From NCBI GenBank assembly GCA_964586765.1, contig CAZPHN010000005.1, positions 28,278 to 92,277 on the forward strand: 64,000 nt of DNA. Reading direction: 5' to 3'. The first letter of the stretch is position 1, and every line of letters begins with the position of its first letter. Positions 19,214 through 28,777 of this stretch are shown in pieces. The translations under genes were made by a program, and so were the position numbers. This DNA is from UBA3263 sp964586765. GTDB lineage: Bacteria > Bacteroidota > Bacteroidia > Bacteroidales > Muribaculaceae. Below the pieces are notes generated by a model. That model saw only the letters and a list, made by a program, of their open reading frames with translations. It did no database searches and was not told where the DNA came from.

Positions 19214-19248
19214 TTTTTTGAAAGAATTAGAAAAAATGCGTAATTTTG
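19214..19248 (+). promoter_or_regulatory. Promoter of the amidase/GT2/SpoIID operon
   Basis: TTTTTTG (19214-19220), 20 bases, TAATTTTG (19241-19248); the ATG at 19261 is 12 bases downstream. A very good Bacteroidota consensus match with a very short leader. Confidence 0.75.
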
Positions 19249-19260
19249 TAAGGTAGTATT

Positions 19261-21783
19261 ATGAAAAAGTCTGTTTTTGCAATCATATTGGGGCTGACGG
19301 CAATGGCAGGTGCCTCAGGTCAGTCTTTCGTTACCCGCGAGGATGCGCCGCATGGCGCGCTCTCCGGTCGCAACATATGCCTCTGGCAAAGCCACGGTCG
19401 CTACTATGACCGCACCGACGACCGCTGGAAGTGGCAGCGATGCCGTCTGTTCGGCACAGTGGAGGATCTGTATACCCGCTCATATGTGGTGCCGTTCTTG
19501 GTACCGATGCTCGAAAACGCCGGAGCCTATGTCATGCTCCCGCGCGAAAGAGATGAACACCGGTTCGAGGCGGTGATGGACCATGATTTGGATGGCTACA
19601 CGGAAACGTCGGGCAAACAGAAATGGCAGCAATCAAAAGAGCCGGGATTCGGAATGCCGGAACTGCAGCTTCACCAAGGAGACAATCCCTTCACCCTCGG
19701 CACAGCCCGCATGGTCAAGACCGTGACCAAGGAACACGACAGCGAGTCAACCGCCTCATGGAGTGTGAAAATTGACTCATCGGGCGATTATGCCGTCTAT
19801 GTAGGTTATCAGAGCGATGAAAAATCTATTCCTGATGCGAAATATACCGTCCACACCGCCACTGGCGACCGTCATGTAACCGTCGACCAGACTCGCGGCG
19901 GCTCCACATGGGTCTACCTCGGGACATTCCCCTTCGAGGCGTCAACCCGTCCTGAAGTAAGGGTCTCGCTCAGCAACCGTTCCGCCCATCAAGGCACTGT
20001 GTCTGCCGACGTAGTGCGCATTGGCGGCGGAATGGGCTCAGTTGAGCGCAACGGACAGACGAGCGAGATGCCCCGCTGGGCGGAAGCAGCACGCTACTGG
20101 CTCCAGTATGCAGGCATGCCCGACAGCGTCTACTCACATGAGGCGGATGATTATCGCGACGACATTTTCTGCCGCCCTATGTGGGTCAACCACCTCCATC
20201 AGCAGCTTAACATACCGGTTGACCTCGTCATGGCGTTCCACTCCGATGCCGGTACCGAAGAAGGTGACCTAACCGTAGGTACTCTTGGCATTTACTTCAC
20301 CAACAGACGCCGTAAGTTTGCCGACGGACGCCCGCGCGCCCTCAGCGGTCAGCTTGCTGATTCGATTGTCACCTCGGTAGTGCGCGATATCCGTACAGCC
20401 TATGAGCCGGACTGGACGCGCCGACCCATGCGTGACCGCTCCTATATCGAGGCTCGTATTCCCGAGGTACCGTCAATGCTCCTCGAGCTGCTTTCCCATC
20501 AGAATTTTGCCGATATGCGATACGGACTGGACCCGCAGTTCAAGTTCGACGTAAGCCGTGCCGTCTATAAAGGCATTCTCCATTATCTTTCCGCCCGCGG
20601 ACAGGCTAAGTATATAGTGCAGCCTCTCGCGCCCCGCTCCATGTCCATTGCCGGCAGCAACGGCGAATATACGCTTTCGTGGCTACCGACCGCCGACCCG
20701 CTGGAGCCTACCGCCATGCCTTCAAACTACATTATTGAGGAACGCGAGGGCGATTTCTGGCGAAAAATTGCCGAAACGGGGTCGACAAGTGTCAAAATCG
20801 AGATTCCGCGAGGCGTAATTCGCAGTTATCGCGTCATTGCCGAAAATGGCGGCGGCAGGTCCTTCCCGTCGGAGGTGCTCTCCGCCGGGTGGGTATCGGC
20901 GTCGGCTCCGGAGGTAACGGTGGTCAACGGGTTTACGCGCGTTTCGGCTCCGGATGCGTTCTCGGCAGGCACTATGGCGGGCTTCGGAATGTCTGACCCG
21001 GGTGTACCTATGGGTGTTGACTACTCTTTTACAGGCAAGCAATATGACTTCAACCGCCTTAACGAATGGACCCACGATGATTCGCCCGGTTTCGGCGCGA
21101 GCCACGCCGACCGCGAGACGCTTCCGCGCTCGGGCAATCAGTTTGACTATACCGTCAGCCACGGTCGCGCGCTGATGGATGCCGGCTGCTCGTTTGTCAG
21201 CACCTCGGTAGAGTCATTCATCACCGACACCCTGCGGACTCCCGCCGCCGTCGACCTCATTTTAGGGTTGCAAAAGGAGACAAGCATAGGTCGCGGAGCG
21301 CGCCCGGCAGACCATAAAGCACTTCCCGCCGACCTTCAGTGGCGGTTGCGTTCACTGACGTCAGCCGGCGTTCCGGTAATGGTCAGCGGCTCATATGTCG
21401 GTTCGGACCTCACGTCGCCCGACGACCGCGACTTTGCGCGCGAGGTGCTCGGATTTGAGTGGCGCACGGCTCATGCCACCGCCCTTGGTGGTGTCAGTGA
21501 GGTGCGTTCGCCCTTCTTCAGCGAGTTTGGCGGCGGACGTTTCCTTTTCGGCATGAACTTTGGCGATGAGCCCTATCAGGTTTCGAGCGTCGACGCAATA
21601 TATCCGACGTCGGCACTCGGCTCCGTCATTATGCGTTATGACGGCTCGCAAGCTCCTGCCGCCGTGGCTTTCGCCCCGTCAGCCCATCGCGCCGTGACCC
21701 TCGGATTTCCGTTCGAGACCATCCGCTCCGAAGCGGCGCGCACCGACCTCATGAAACAGATTATTAAATTTTTTGACTTATGA
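19261..21783 (+). CDS. Secreted amidase-3-like protein with golvesin-type insertion (often labelled 'xanthan lyase')
   Basis: Signal peptide 1-20. The N-terminal part resembles an N-acetylmuramoyl-L-alanine amidase: ICLWQSHGRYYD (possible zinc His), YVMLPRERDEHR, then about 140 residues of golvesin-C-like beta-sandwich (about 130-255), then the resumed amidase fold with VDLVMAFHSDAG (second zinc His) and EVPSMLLELLSHQNFADM (position of the catalytic Glu). A fibronectin-III-like domain (about 460-540) and a Rossmann-like glutamine-amidotransferase-type domain (about 550-840) follow. It may cut peptide stems from peptidoglycan in the periplasm or at the surface. The ATGA overlap couples it to the GT2 gene. 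The xanthan-lyase name used for relatives is probably misleading. Confidence 0.72.
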   Translation: MKKSVFAIILGLTAMAGASGQSFVTREDAPHGALSGRNICLWQSHGRYYDRTDDRWKWQRCRLFGTVEDLYTRSYVVPFLVPMLENAGAYVMLPRERDEHRFEAVMDHDLDGYTETSGKQKWQQSKEPGFGMPELQLHQGDNPFTLGTARMVKTVTKEHDSESTASWSVKIDSSGDYAVYVGYQSDEKSIPDAKYTVHTATGDRHVTVDQTRGGSTWVYLGTFPFEASTRPEVRVSLSNRSAHQGTVSADVVRIGGGMGSVERNGQTSEMPRWAEAARYWLQYAGMPDSVYSHEADDYRDDIFCRPMWVNHLHQQLNIPVDLVMAFHSDAGTEEGDLTVGTLGIYFTNRRRKFADGRPRALSGQLADSIVTSVVRDIRTAYEPDWTRRPMRDRSYIEARIPEVPSMLLELLSHQNFADMRYGLDPQFKFDVSRAVYKGILHYLSARGQAKYIVQPLAPRSMSIAGSNGEYTLSWLPTADPLEPTAMPSNYIIEEREGDFWRKIAETGSTSVKIEIPRGVIRSYRVIAENGGGRSFPSEVLSAGWVSASAPEVTVVNGFTRVSAPDAFSAGTMAGFGMSDPGVPMGVDYSFTGKQYDFNRLNEWTHDDSPGFGASHADRETLPRSGNQFDYTVSHGRALMDAGCSFVSTSVESFITDTLRTPAAVDLILGLQKETSIGRGARPADHKALPADLQWRLRSLTSAGVPVMVSGSYVGSDLTSPDDRDFAREVLGFEWRTAHATALGGVSEVRSPFFSEFGGGRFLFGMNFGDEPYQVSSVDAIYPTSALGSVIMRYDGSQAPAAVAFAPSAHRAVTLGFPFETIRSEAARTDLMKQIIKFFDL

Positions 21784-23042
21784 CCCTATCAACCGCTGAA
21801 ATAAAACGTGCAGCCGAGACTGCCGACTCAGAATACACGCTGCTGACCCTCGACCGCCGTCCGCTTTTAAGAGTAGACCGCAAACGGATGGAACAGGTTG
21901 CTCGCGATACCGCTGCCGCGCTGGTCTACGGTGACTACTCCACCCCCTCCGGACCAGCCCCGGTAATCGCGCTTCAGGAGGGAGCACTGCGCGATGATTT
22001 CGACTTCGGTCCTGTGGTTCTGGTCAATACGGAGATGCTTCGCAAGGCTGCCGCCGAGATGACTGCTGACTATCAGGCGGCAGGGTTCTACGACCTTCGC
22101 CTGCGCCTGAGCCGCATGGGGCGCATTGTGTGTGTCAACGAGCCGCTGAGTGCGGTCGGAGAGCTTCCCGCTGCCCGTCAGGGGGAGGCACAGTTCGACT
22201 ATGTCGACCCGCGTAACCGCGCCGCGCAGATTGAGATGGAACAGGCATGTACCGACCATCTTGCCGCCATCGGCGCGCTTGTCGGCTCGCCAAAGATTCT
22301 CGACTTTGGGGGCGATTTTGCCGTTGAAGCCTCGGTCGTTATCCCTGTCAGGAACCGCGTAAACACTATTGCCCACGCCGTAAACTCCGCCCTCGCTCAG
22401 CAGACCGATTTCCCGTTCAATATAATAGTGGTTGACAATCACAGCACCGACGGCACCACCGAAAAGATTGCAGCCTTAGCCGAGATAAATACCAAGGTAG
22501 TCCATATCATTCCGGAGGAGGGGCATGGCATTGGCGGATGCTGGAACGTGGCTCTCGACTCGGAAAGCTGCGGCAGGTTCGCCGTGCAGCTTGACAGCGA
22601 TGACGTCTATTCCGGAGCGGACACCCTGCAGCGCATCGTCGACAAATTCCGCGAGACGGGAGCCGCCATGGTCATAGGCTCATATACCCTTACCGACTTC
22701 GACCTCAACGTCATCCCCCCGGGGTTGATTGACCATAAGGAATGGACCGACGCCAACGGTGCGAACAACGCCCTTAGAATCAACGGACTCGGCGCACCCC
22801 GTGCGTTTTTCACTCCCGTTGCGCGCGCTTTGCGTTTTCCCGACACCTGCTACGGCGAAGACTACGCCATGGGGCTACGCATAAGCCGCGAATACCGTAT
22901 AGGTCGTATTTTCGACAACCTGTACTTCTGTCGCCGCTGGGGCGGAAACTCCGACTCGAACCTGAGCCGCGACCGCCTCAACGCCAACAACCGCTACAAA
23001 GACTCCCTCCGCACCATCGAACTCCTCGCCCGCAAAAAATGA
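21780..23042 (+). CDS. GT2-family glycosyltransferase with a degenerate extra GT2-like N-terminal part
   Basis: Cytoplasmic GT-A glycosyltransferase, no membrane segment. Catalytic domain about 183-400: EASVVIPVRNRVNTI, IIVVDNHSTDGTTEKI, then the metal-binding AVQLDSDDVYSG (DxD). Residues about 20-130 look like the second half of another GT2 domain (ALVYGDYS, LRDDFDFGPVVLV, AGFYDLRLRLSRMGRI) without its nucleotide-binding half. Coupled to both neighbours by four-base overlaps, so it very likely acts in the same process as the amidase-like and SpoIID proteins. Donor and acceptor unknown. Confidence 0.85.
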   Translation: MTLSTAEIKRAAETADSEYTLLTLDRRPLLRVDRKRMEQVARDTAAALVYGDYSTPSGPAPVIALQEGALRDDFDFGPVVLVNTEMLRKAAAEMTADYQAAGFYDLRLRLSRMGRIVCVNEPLSAVGELPAARQGEAQFDYVDPRNRAAQIEMEQACTDHLAAIGALVGSPKILDFGGDFAVEASVVIPVRNRVNTIAHAVNSALAQQTDFPFNIIVVDNHSTDGTTEKIAALAEINTKVVHIIPEEGHGIGGCWNVALDSESCGRFAVQLDSDDVYSGADTLQRIVDKFRETGAAMVIGSYTLTDFDLNVIPPGLIDHKEWTDANGANNALRINGLGAPRAFFTPVARALRFPDTCYGEDYAMGLRISREYRIGRIFDNLYFCRRWGGNSDSNLSRDRLNANNRYKDSLRTIELLARKK

Positions 23043-24916
23043 ATATTCAGGAGTTTTTTGAGCGGCAGCTGGGGCTTTGGGTTGCGGCGGCTGAGAGATA
23101 TCGCGCGCTGGAGGGCGTTGTGACCAAGACGGTTGTGCTGCCATCGAACGGCAAGACGTATAATGTGCAGTTCAATCCGGCGCGCGCGGTCAGCACGCGC
23201 GCGAAGGTCGACGCGGCGTCGATTGCCGCACGTCCCTGTTTTCTGTGCGCAAAAAACCGTCCGGCGGAACAGATTTCAATAGAATGGGAGGATTTGGAGA
23301 TTCTGGTCAATCCGTTTCCTATTTTTCCGGGGCATTTGACAATTCCGGCGCGGGAGCATATCCCGCAGTCGCTCGAAGGGCGCGTAGAGCAGATGAAACG
23401 CCTGAGTCTTGCCCTTCCGGGTTACACCGTGTTTTTCAACGGGGCGAAAGCCGGAGCATCCGCCCCTGACCATTTCCACTTTCAGGCGGTTCCGAGCCAA
23501 TATATGAACCTTAACGGTCCATTCCACACTTATGAACTGACCGAAGAGGGCGCGGAGTGTGCCGACGGGATGATTAACGCCGTATGTACTGACGGTAGGC
23601 TTACGGTCATTCCGCGGTCAAAGCATCGCCCCGAATGTTACGGGCAGATTGGTGTATCGCCGGCAGCGATTGACCTCTGCGGCACCCTTATAGCCGTCAG
23701 CCGCGAGGATTTTGACGCCCTGACCGCCGAGACGGTCGATGAAATCCTGCGCGAAGTAACCGTCTCCGAGCCGCAGCTATACGTCGGTCTGACCGGAACG
23801 GCGTCGGAGTTTCACGCCGAGCCTGACGGAACATGGACCGTTGCGGGCGTGAGGATTGGCGACGGCTTCCACTGGCAGCGCGAACAGACGTTGCACTATG
23901 CGGGCTGGATGTTCCGCTACAACGGGCGCATAATCAACCGTATTGGGCTTGAAGAGTATCTTAAATCGGTGATTTCATCGGAAATGAGTGCTACCTCGAG
24001 CCTTGAACTGCTCAAGGCGCATGCCGTGATTTCCCGCTCATGGGTTCTTGCCCAGATGCGCGCGACGCGCTCGCGGGCGTGCACCGGAACGCCGGTCGAG
24101 GAAGCCGAGGGGGCAGACTTGCTGCAGTGGTTTGACCGCGATGACCATCATGGGTTTGACGTATGCTCCGATGACCACTGTCAACGCTATCAGGGCATTA
24201 CGCGCCAGACCTCACCTGCGGTAGACCAAGCCGTGGAACTGACCCGCGGACAGGTTCTGACCACCCCAGACGGAGAGATTGCCGACGCGCGCTTCTCGAA
24301 ATGTTGCGGCGGAGCTTTCGAACTGTTTGAAAACTGCTGGGAACCGCGCCATCATTCATATCTTACCGCAGGAACCGACGCGCCAGAGGGGAGCCAACTG
24401 CCTGACCTGACGCGGGAAGAGAATGCCCGGCGATGGATTCTTTCGCGCCCAGACGCATACTGCAACTGCGAGGACTCGGAGGTGCTCAGTCAGGTACTGA
24501 ACGACTTTGACCGCGAAACCACGCCAGATTTTTACCGCTGGGAGGTACGTTACGGAGTCGATGAACTTTCCGAACTCATCAGACGCCGCTCCGGCATAGA
24601 CTTCGGCACCATAGAGGCGCTCACACCCAAGGCGCGCGGAACCTCCGGACGCATCCACCGGCTCGAAATCCGCGGCACGAAACGCACTATGACCGTCGGA
24701 AAAGAACTGATTATCCGCCGTTGGCTCAGCGAAAGCCATCTGCGCTCATCGGCGTTCACGGTTGACCGCGAAGGCAGCGACTTCATCCTTCGCGGAGCCG
24801 GCTGGGGTCACGGAGTGGGGCTCTGCCAGATAGGAGCCGCCATGATGGCATCCCGCGGTATGGACTACCGCACCATCCTCCGCCACTACTTTCCCTCAAC
24901 CGAATTGAGTTTATAA
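23039..24916 (+). CDS. Fusion of a HIT-like (DUF4922) domain and a SpoIID/LytB domain
   Basis: Residues about 1-280 are a HIT-superfamily domain of the DUF4922 type: CFLC (Cys67/Cys70, a possible metal site), NPFPIFPGHLTIPAREH, and the HIT triad DHFHFQA (His145, His147). Residues about 285-625 are a SpoIID domain: INRIGLEEYLKSVISSEMSA with the conserved Glu, AHAVISRSWVL, GWGHGVGLCQIGA. SpoIID proteins are lytic transglycosylases acting on glycan strands stripped of peptides; HIT relatives handle nucleotide or nucleotide-sugar phosphates. No signal peptide is seen, odd for a peptidoglycan enzyme. Last gene of the trio; its stop shares the palindrome TTATAA with the convergent gene. Confidence 0.85.
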   Translation: MNIQEFFERQLGLWVAAAERYRALEGVVTKTVVLPSNGKTYNVQFNPARAVSTRAKVDAASIAARPCFLCAKNRPAEQISIEWEDLEILVNPFPIFPGHLTIPAREHIPQSLEGRVEQMKRLSLALPGYTVFFNGAKAGASAPDHFHFQAVPSQYMNLNGPFHTYELTEEGAECADGMINAVCTDGRLTVIPRSKHRPECYGQIGVSPAAIDLCGTLIAVSREDFDALTAETVDEILREVTVSEPQLYVGLTGTASEFHAEPDGTWTVAGVRIGDGFHWQREQTLHYAGWMFRYNGRIINRIGLEEYLKSVISSEMSATSSLELLKAHAVISRSWVLAQMRATRSRACTGTPVEEAEGADLLQWFDRDDHHGFDVCSDDHCQRYQGITRQTSPAVDQAVELTRGQVLTTPDGEIADARFSKCCGGAFELFENCWEPRHHSYLTAGTDAPEGSQLPDLTREENARRWILSRPDAYCNCEDSEVLSQVLNDFDRETTPDFYRWEVRYGVDELSELIRRRSGIDFGTIEALTPKARGTSGRIHRLEIRGTKRTMTVGKELIIRRWLSESHLRSSAFTVDREGSDFILRGAGWGHGVGLCQIGAAMMASRGMDYRTILRHYFPSTELSL

Positions 24917-27499
24917 GCGGGTGTATCGGAAGACGGGATGATTGTCTTCCGATATACCTTCAACCACGATTGTATGGTCTGCGGGAAAACGGATAGAGTC
25001 AGGGGCTGTAACAACCGGATACCAGCCATGGATTATTCCCTTGTCATTGCCTGATGTAGCGTCATATATAAAATGGTTATCAAAGGTTTCTGCTGCATCT
25101 TGATATCCTTTTGGCATAATAGTTTGAATAAATATGTTTTGATCGGTCGTTTTTTTATCTTCAAATCCTTTTTTTGTCGTGATGACTAAGGCTCCTGCTC
25201 CATTAGCAGCTGTTGAGCTGATAATCAATGCGGATGACGACCGAAGATACTGAATGCTTTCGACCATATCCAAAGGATAGGATGCCGCAAATTCACTAAG
25301 AGTGTTGGCTAACGACTCCGTGTAGGTAGTGGTAGTCGGCATAGCGTTCCCGAATTGAATGTTTTTGTCATATTGGGGAAGCATGCTGCCGCTGCTTTTA
25401 CCAAATCCGGGAATCCACTGTACTCCATCAACCCACAGTTCAACCATCTGGTTTTTGACAGAACGATTGTATATGCTGCTTCTTACGGACGTGGAAACAA
25501 TATTGCCGTTGACAATACGCAGACCGGGAATATTATAAATTACTTCCTCGTAGGTCGAGATATGCTTTGACTGCATATCATTTGCGGTTACAGTCCTTAT
25601 GCCGAGGGCTGACAGCATCTCCTGACGCGATTTTTCCATAGGTTTTGGTGCCGTGACCTGTATCTCATCAAGAAGAATGGCGTCCAGTATAGGAGAAGCA
25701 TATACCGGTGCATAGCTAATTGCGCCCAATTTAGGCATCAATGGTGGGACTGATGGAAAAGAATCTTTATCAATAGTAAAGTTATGTTCCCTTTTGCCGT
25801 TTTTATTATAGACGGTAAATGCGAATTTTGTCCCGTCGGGCCAGTCAAACCGATTGAAAACAAACCGACCGATTGAATCGGATAATGCTATGTCAGTAAA
25901 TCCGATTGACGGGGCAACCAATAACACAGAAGCACCCTCAAGCGGTTTTGAACTCCATCTGGACCGTACTGTTCCGGTTATCTCTCCGCCAATTTCCATT
26001 GGCTCATCCGGTGTGACGACGATATTCCCGGTCAAAACCTCAGGAATGTTGTATCGCTCCCAACCGTGGGTCATCATAAGTATATCCATATGTCGCAATT
26101 TGGTACTGTCAACAGCTTGAAAATAATAGTCAGGATTTTCAATATGACCTTTAAGTTCGCTTTCAAGCAATAGATATGATATGATGGAGCGTTCCGGCTG
26201 TCGAGATTGAATTTTATCGCTGAAGGTTCTTATCGAGTAGTCTCCGATTGGCATTGGAGTTATGGAATCAGTGGTATAGATATAATCGGAATGGTTAAAA
26301 ATCATCCGGGAGCTAAGCGTATTGCCATCTTTGTCAACCAACAAGAACTGAACAACTCCGCTGCCCAAATTATGTTTATCCAAAACAACAACTGAGGAAT
26401 TGGGGAATAATGTGTGGGCAAATTTAACTGTTCCGCAGTTGTGTGCCAATAAGAACGACTTATCGCTTAATTCTCCTGCTATTTTAACGGCAATGCTGTC
26501 AGTGTTGAGGTTTTCGATATTGATGACCGTTGCCTGTTCACTTGGCTTCGGGAGAGGGAAAACCTCATCTCCTGCAATGGCGCGATATTCATTCTGCTCT
26601 TTAGGGATAAAAGACACAAGTCCCATACCCTGATGCTCAGTGGAGAAACTACAGACTGTATCACCTGCCATGTCAATGATAAATCCCTGTACATCCACTC
26701 CATGCCCGCGGCTGTCTGTCGCTTTAAATGCCACCTTGTTATCCCTACCGGGGATGAGATAGCCTCCTTCCGGATAAAAGCTCAAATACAACGATGTGGA
26801 GTCTACAGGCAAGGTGATAAACCGTTCGTATCGGTCAAACTTTATTTTAACGACACCCGAATCCAAGATTCTTCTCTTCAGCTTCAATTTGATATCTGAT
26901 TGCCTTCTTGCCTGATATATCGGAGTGTTTGTATTGTCATAAACCATCACATTTTCAGCACGCACGGGACCATCGCCTTTCTCTAACAGAGTGGCAAATA
27001 ATTCATTCGACTTGATTTCAGTCTGTAAATCATATTTACGGGTAAGATTGCTTTTAACAGGTATGGCTTTCCGGAAGAAAAAATCCTCGCCTGAATTTTT
27101 CATAAATTGGGTATACGCACCAAGCGTATATACGCCTTCCGCCATACCTTCATCAAGAGCTATGATACCTGCAAAAACTCCATTATGAGATTTTAATTTA
27201 ATCCGCTCAACAGCCTGTCCAAAAGGGTCAATCAGGTCAATATAAATATATTGACTACCGTTTATCAACGTCCGGTTTGTAGATGCATCCAGAAGAAAAG
27301 CCCTTAACCTTATCGTATCACCCGATATATACCCATCCATATTTGTGGTTACATAGACTTTCTCTTGCGGATATGACCAGACCTGAGAGGCAATCCTGCG
27401 TGCCAAGGCACTACCGGATAAATTGTTTGCCCCGAAAGAAACAAAGGCAAACAAGGATAATAGCCAAACCGCAAAAGCCAATGTCAAATTCTTAACCAT
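24911..27499 (-). CDS. Secreted protein with MG2-like N-terminus and TonB-receptor plug-like domain
   Basis: Signal peptide 1-23. The first domain (QEKVYVTTNMDGYISGDTIRLRAFLLD) looks like an alpha-2-macroglobulin MG2 domain; middle beta-sandwiches; a carboxypeptidase-regulatory-like domain (EITGTVRSRWSSKPLEGASVLL, about 500-580); then a plug-like domain (LDEIQVTAPKP, STYEEVIYNIPGLRIVNGN, VELWVDGVQW) ending GAGALVITTKKG. There is no beta-barrel after the plug, so it is not a full receptor. Such Bacteroidota proteins are of unknown function, perhaps periplasmic or surface partners of receptors. Base composition is AT-richer than the flanking genes. Own promoter at 27527-27534. Confidence 0.75.
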   Translation of the reverse strand: MVKNLTLAFAVWLLSLFAFVSFGANNLSGSALARRIASQVWSYPQEKVYVTTNMDGYISGDTIRLRAFLLDASTNRTLINGSQYIYIDLIDPFGQAVERIKLKSHNGVFAGIIALDEGMAEGVYTLGAYTQFMKNSGEDFFFRKAIPVKSNLTRKYDLQTEIKSNELFATLLEKGDGPVRAENVMVYDNTNTPIYQARRQSDIKLKLKRRILDSGVVKIKFDRYERFITLPVDSTSLYLSFYPEGGYLIPGRDNKVAFKATDSRGHGVDVQGFIIDMAGDTVCSFSTEHQGMGLVSFIPKEQNEYRAIAGDEVFPLPKPSEQATVINIENLNTDSIAVKIAGELSDKSFLLAHNCGTVKFAHTLFPNSSVVVLDKHNLGSGVVQFLLVDKDGNTLSSRMIFNHSDYIYTTDSITPMPIGDYSIRTFSDKIQSRQPERSIISYLLLESELKGHIENPDYYFQAVDSTKLRHMDILMMTHGWERYNIPEVLTGNIVVTPDEPMEIGGEITGTVRSRWSSKPLEGASVLLVAPSIGFTDIALSDSIGRFVFNRFDWPDGTKFAFTVYNKNGKREHNFTIDKDSFPSVPPLMPKLGAISYAPVYASPILDAILLDEIQVTAPKPMEKSRQEMLSALGIRTVTANDMQSKHISTYEEVIYNIPGLRIVNGNIVSTSVRSSIYNRSVKNQMVELWVDGVQWIPGFGKSSGSMLPQYDKNIQFGNAMPTTTTYTESLANTLSEFAASYPLDMVESIQYLRSSSALIISSTAANGAGALVITTKKGFEDKKTTDQNIFIQTIMPKGYQDAAETFDNHFIYDATSGNDKGIIHGWYPVVTAPDSIRFPADHTIVVEGISEDNHPVFRYTRL

Positions 27500-27526
27500 A
27501 ACAGACTTTTTAATAATATGAGTTCA

Positions 27527-27534
27527 CAAATATA
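27527..27534 (-). promoter_or_regulatory. -7 box for the MG2/plug gene
   Basis: TATATTTG on the minus strand, 27 bases before the ATG. No strong -33 element. Confidence 0.5.
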
Positions 27535-27545
27535 CGGATTTTTCA

Positions 27546-27553
27546 TAAATTTG
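27546..27553 (+). promoter_or_regulatory. -7 box for the NamZ-like gene
   Basis: TAAATTTG on the plus strand, 46 bases before the ATG at 27600. It is divergent from the -7 box at 27527-27534 with only 11 bases between the two boxes. Confidence 0.5.
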
Positions 27554-27599
27554 CGGTAGAATAATGTAAATTTTGCAAATCGGGTGAAATATTTGACAT

Positions 27600-28775
27600 A
27601 TGAAACGTAAAATAATGATTTTTTTGATGCTGCTCTGCATCGTTTCTGCTTCGGCGCGCGTCAAGACCGGGATTGAGGTGTTGCGCGACGGCGGGTTCGG
27701 CGCGCTGCAAGGCAAGCGCATCGGTCTGCTTACCAACCCCACGGGAGTGGACGCGGAGCTTAATTCCACCATTGATATTCTCCACGCCGCCAAGGGGGTT
27801 GAGCTCGCCGTTCTCTTTGCGCCGGAACATGGTGTGCGCGGCGACATTGCCGCCGGAGCCTCAGTAGCCAATCAGAAAGACGCACGCACCGGACTGCGCG
27901 TCTATTCTCTATATGGCTCGACCAAGAAACCTACCCGCGAAATGCTTGCAGGGCTTGACGCCATGGTCTATGATATTCAGGACATTGGCTGCCGCTCCTA
28001 TACGTTTATCTCAACCATGGGAAAGGCGATGGAAGCTTGCAGCGAGACGGGAGTCGAGTTCATTGTCCTTGACCGTCCTAATCCCCTCGGCGGAAAGCGC
28101 GTTGAAGGTCCCATGACGGTAGATGCAGATTGCCGCAGTTTCGTCAGCCAGTATTCCATCCCCTATGTCTACGGTCTGACCGCCGGCGAACTCGCTCTCT
28201 GGATAAACAAGACGCAGCTTGGCGGAAAATGCCGCCTGAAGGTCATAAAAATGGAGGGCTGGGACCGCTCCATGACTTTTGACCGCACGGGGCTTCCGTG
28301 GGTGCCGACATCACCCAATATCCCTACTGCCGAAACCGCCATGTTCTATCCTGCCACGGGCATCATGGGCGAGCTTGGCTCAATAAGCATCGGCGCGAAT
28401 TATACGATGCCTTTCCGTGTGGCGGTCAACGAAACCGTTGACGCACAGAAACTCGCCGCCAAGCTCAATGACATGAAGGTTCCCGGAGTGCGTTTCCGTC
28501 CAGTCTATATCCAGCCCGGCGGAAAACGCCAGCAGGGAGTACAGGTCTATATTCTTGACCCCGACAAGGCAAATCTGACTGCCATCCAGTTCCACATTTT
28601 GCGCGCGTTCATCGCTTTAGGGCATAACCCCTTCGATGTTCCCACAGCGCGCCTCAATATGTTTGACAAAGTCTGCGGCACAAAATCGCTACGCCCCATC
28701 CTCGCAAACCCTCGTGCCCCACTCCCCACCTTCGACACCTCCGCGTGGTTCACCTCCGCCCCACTCCTCTACTAA
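27600..28775 (+). CDS. Exo-beta-N-acetylmuramidase of the NamZ/DUF1343 family (GH171)
   Basis: Releases terminal N-acetylmuramic acid from peptidoglycan fragments, a recycling step in Bacteroidota. Signal peptide 1-19. Family motifs: KTGIEVL, GLLTNPTGVD, LFAPEHGVRGD (with the conserved Glu-His), YSLYGSTKKPT, YDIQDIGCRSYTFISTM, LDRPNPLGG, WVPTSPNIPT, and FDKVCGT near the end. The last 30 residues are proline-rich and diverge from the family's usual charged helix, though they still end in LLY. Its stop is 2 bases from the convergent aroB stop. Confidence 0.88.
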   Translation: MKRKIMIFLMLLCIVSASARVKTGIEVLRDGGFGALQGKRIGLLTNPTGVDAELNSTIDILHAAKGVELAVLFAPEHGVRGDIAAGASVANQKDARTGLRVYSLYGSTKKPTREMLAGLDAMVYDIQDIGCRSYTFISTMGKAMEACSETGVEFIVLDRPNPLGGKRVEGPMTVDADCRSFVSQYSIPYVYGLTAGELALWINKTQLGGKCRLKVIKMEGWDRSMTFDRTGLPWVPTSPNIPTAETAMFYPATGIMGELGSISIGANYTMPFRVAVNETVDAQKLAAKLNDMKVPGVRFRPVYIQPGGKRQQGVQVYILDPDKANLTAIQFHILRAFIALGHNPFDVPTARLNMFDKVCGTKSLRPILANPRAPLPTFDTSAWFTSAPLLY

Positions 28776-28777
28776 CT

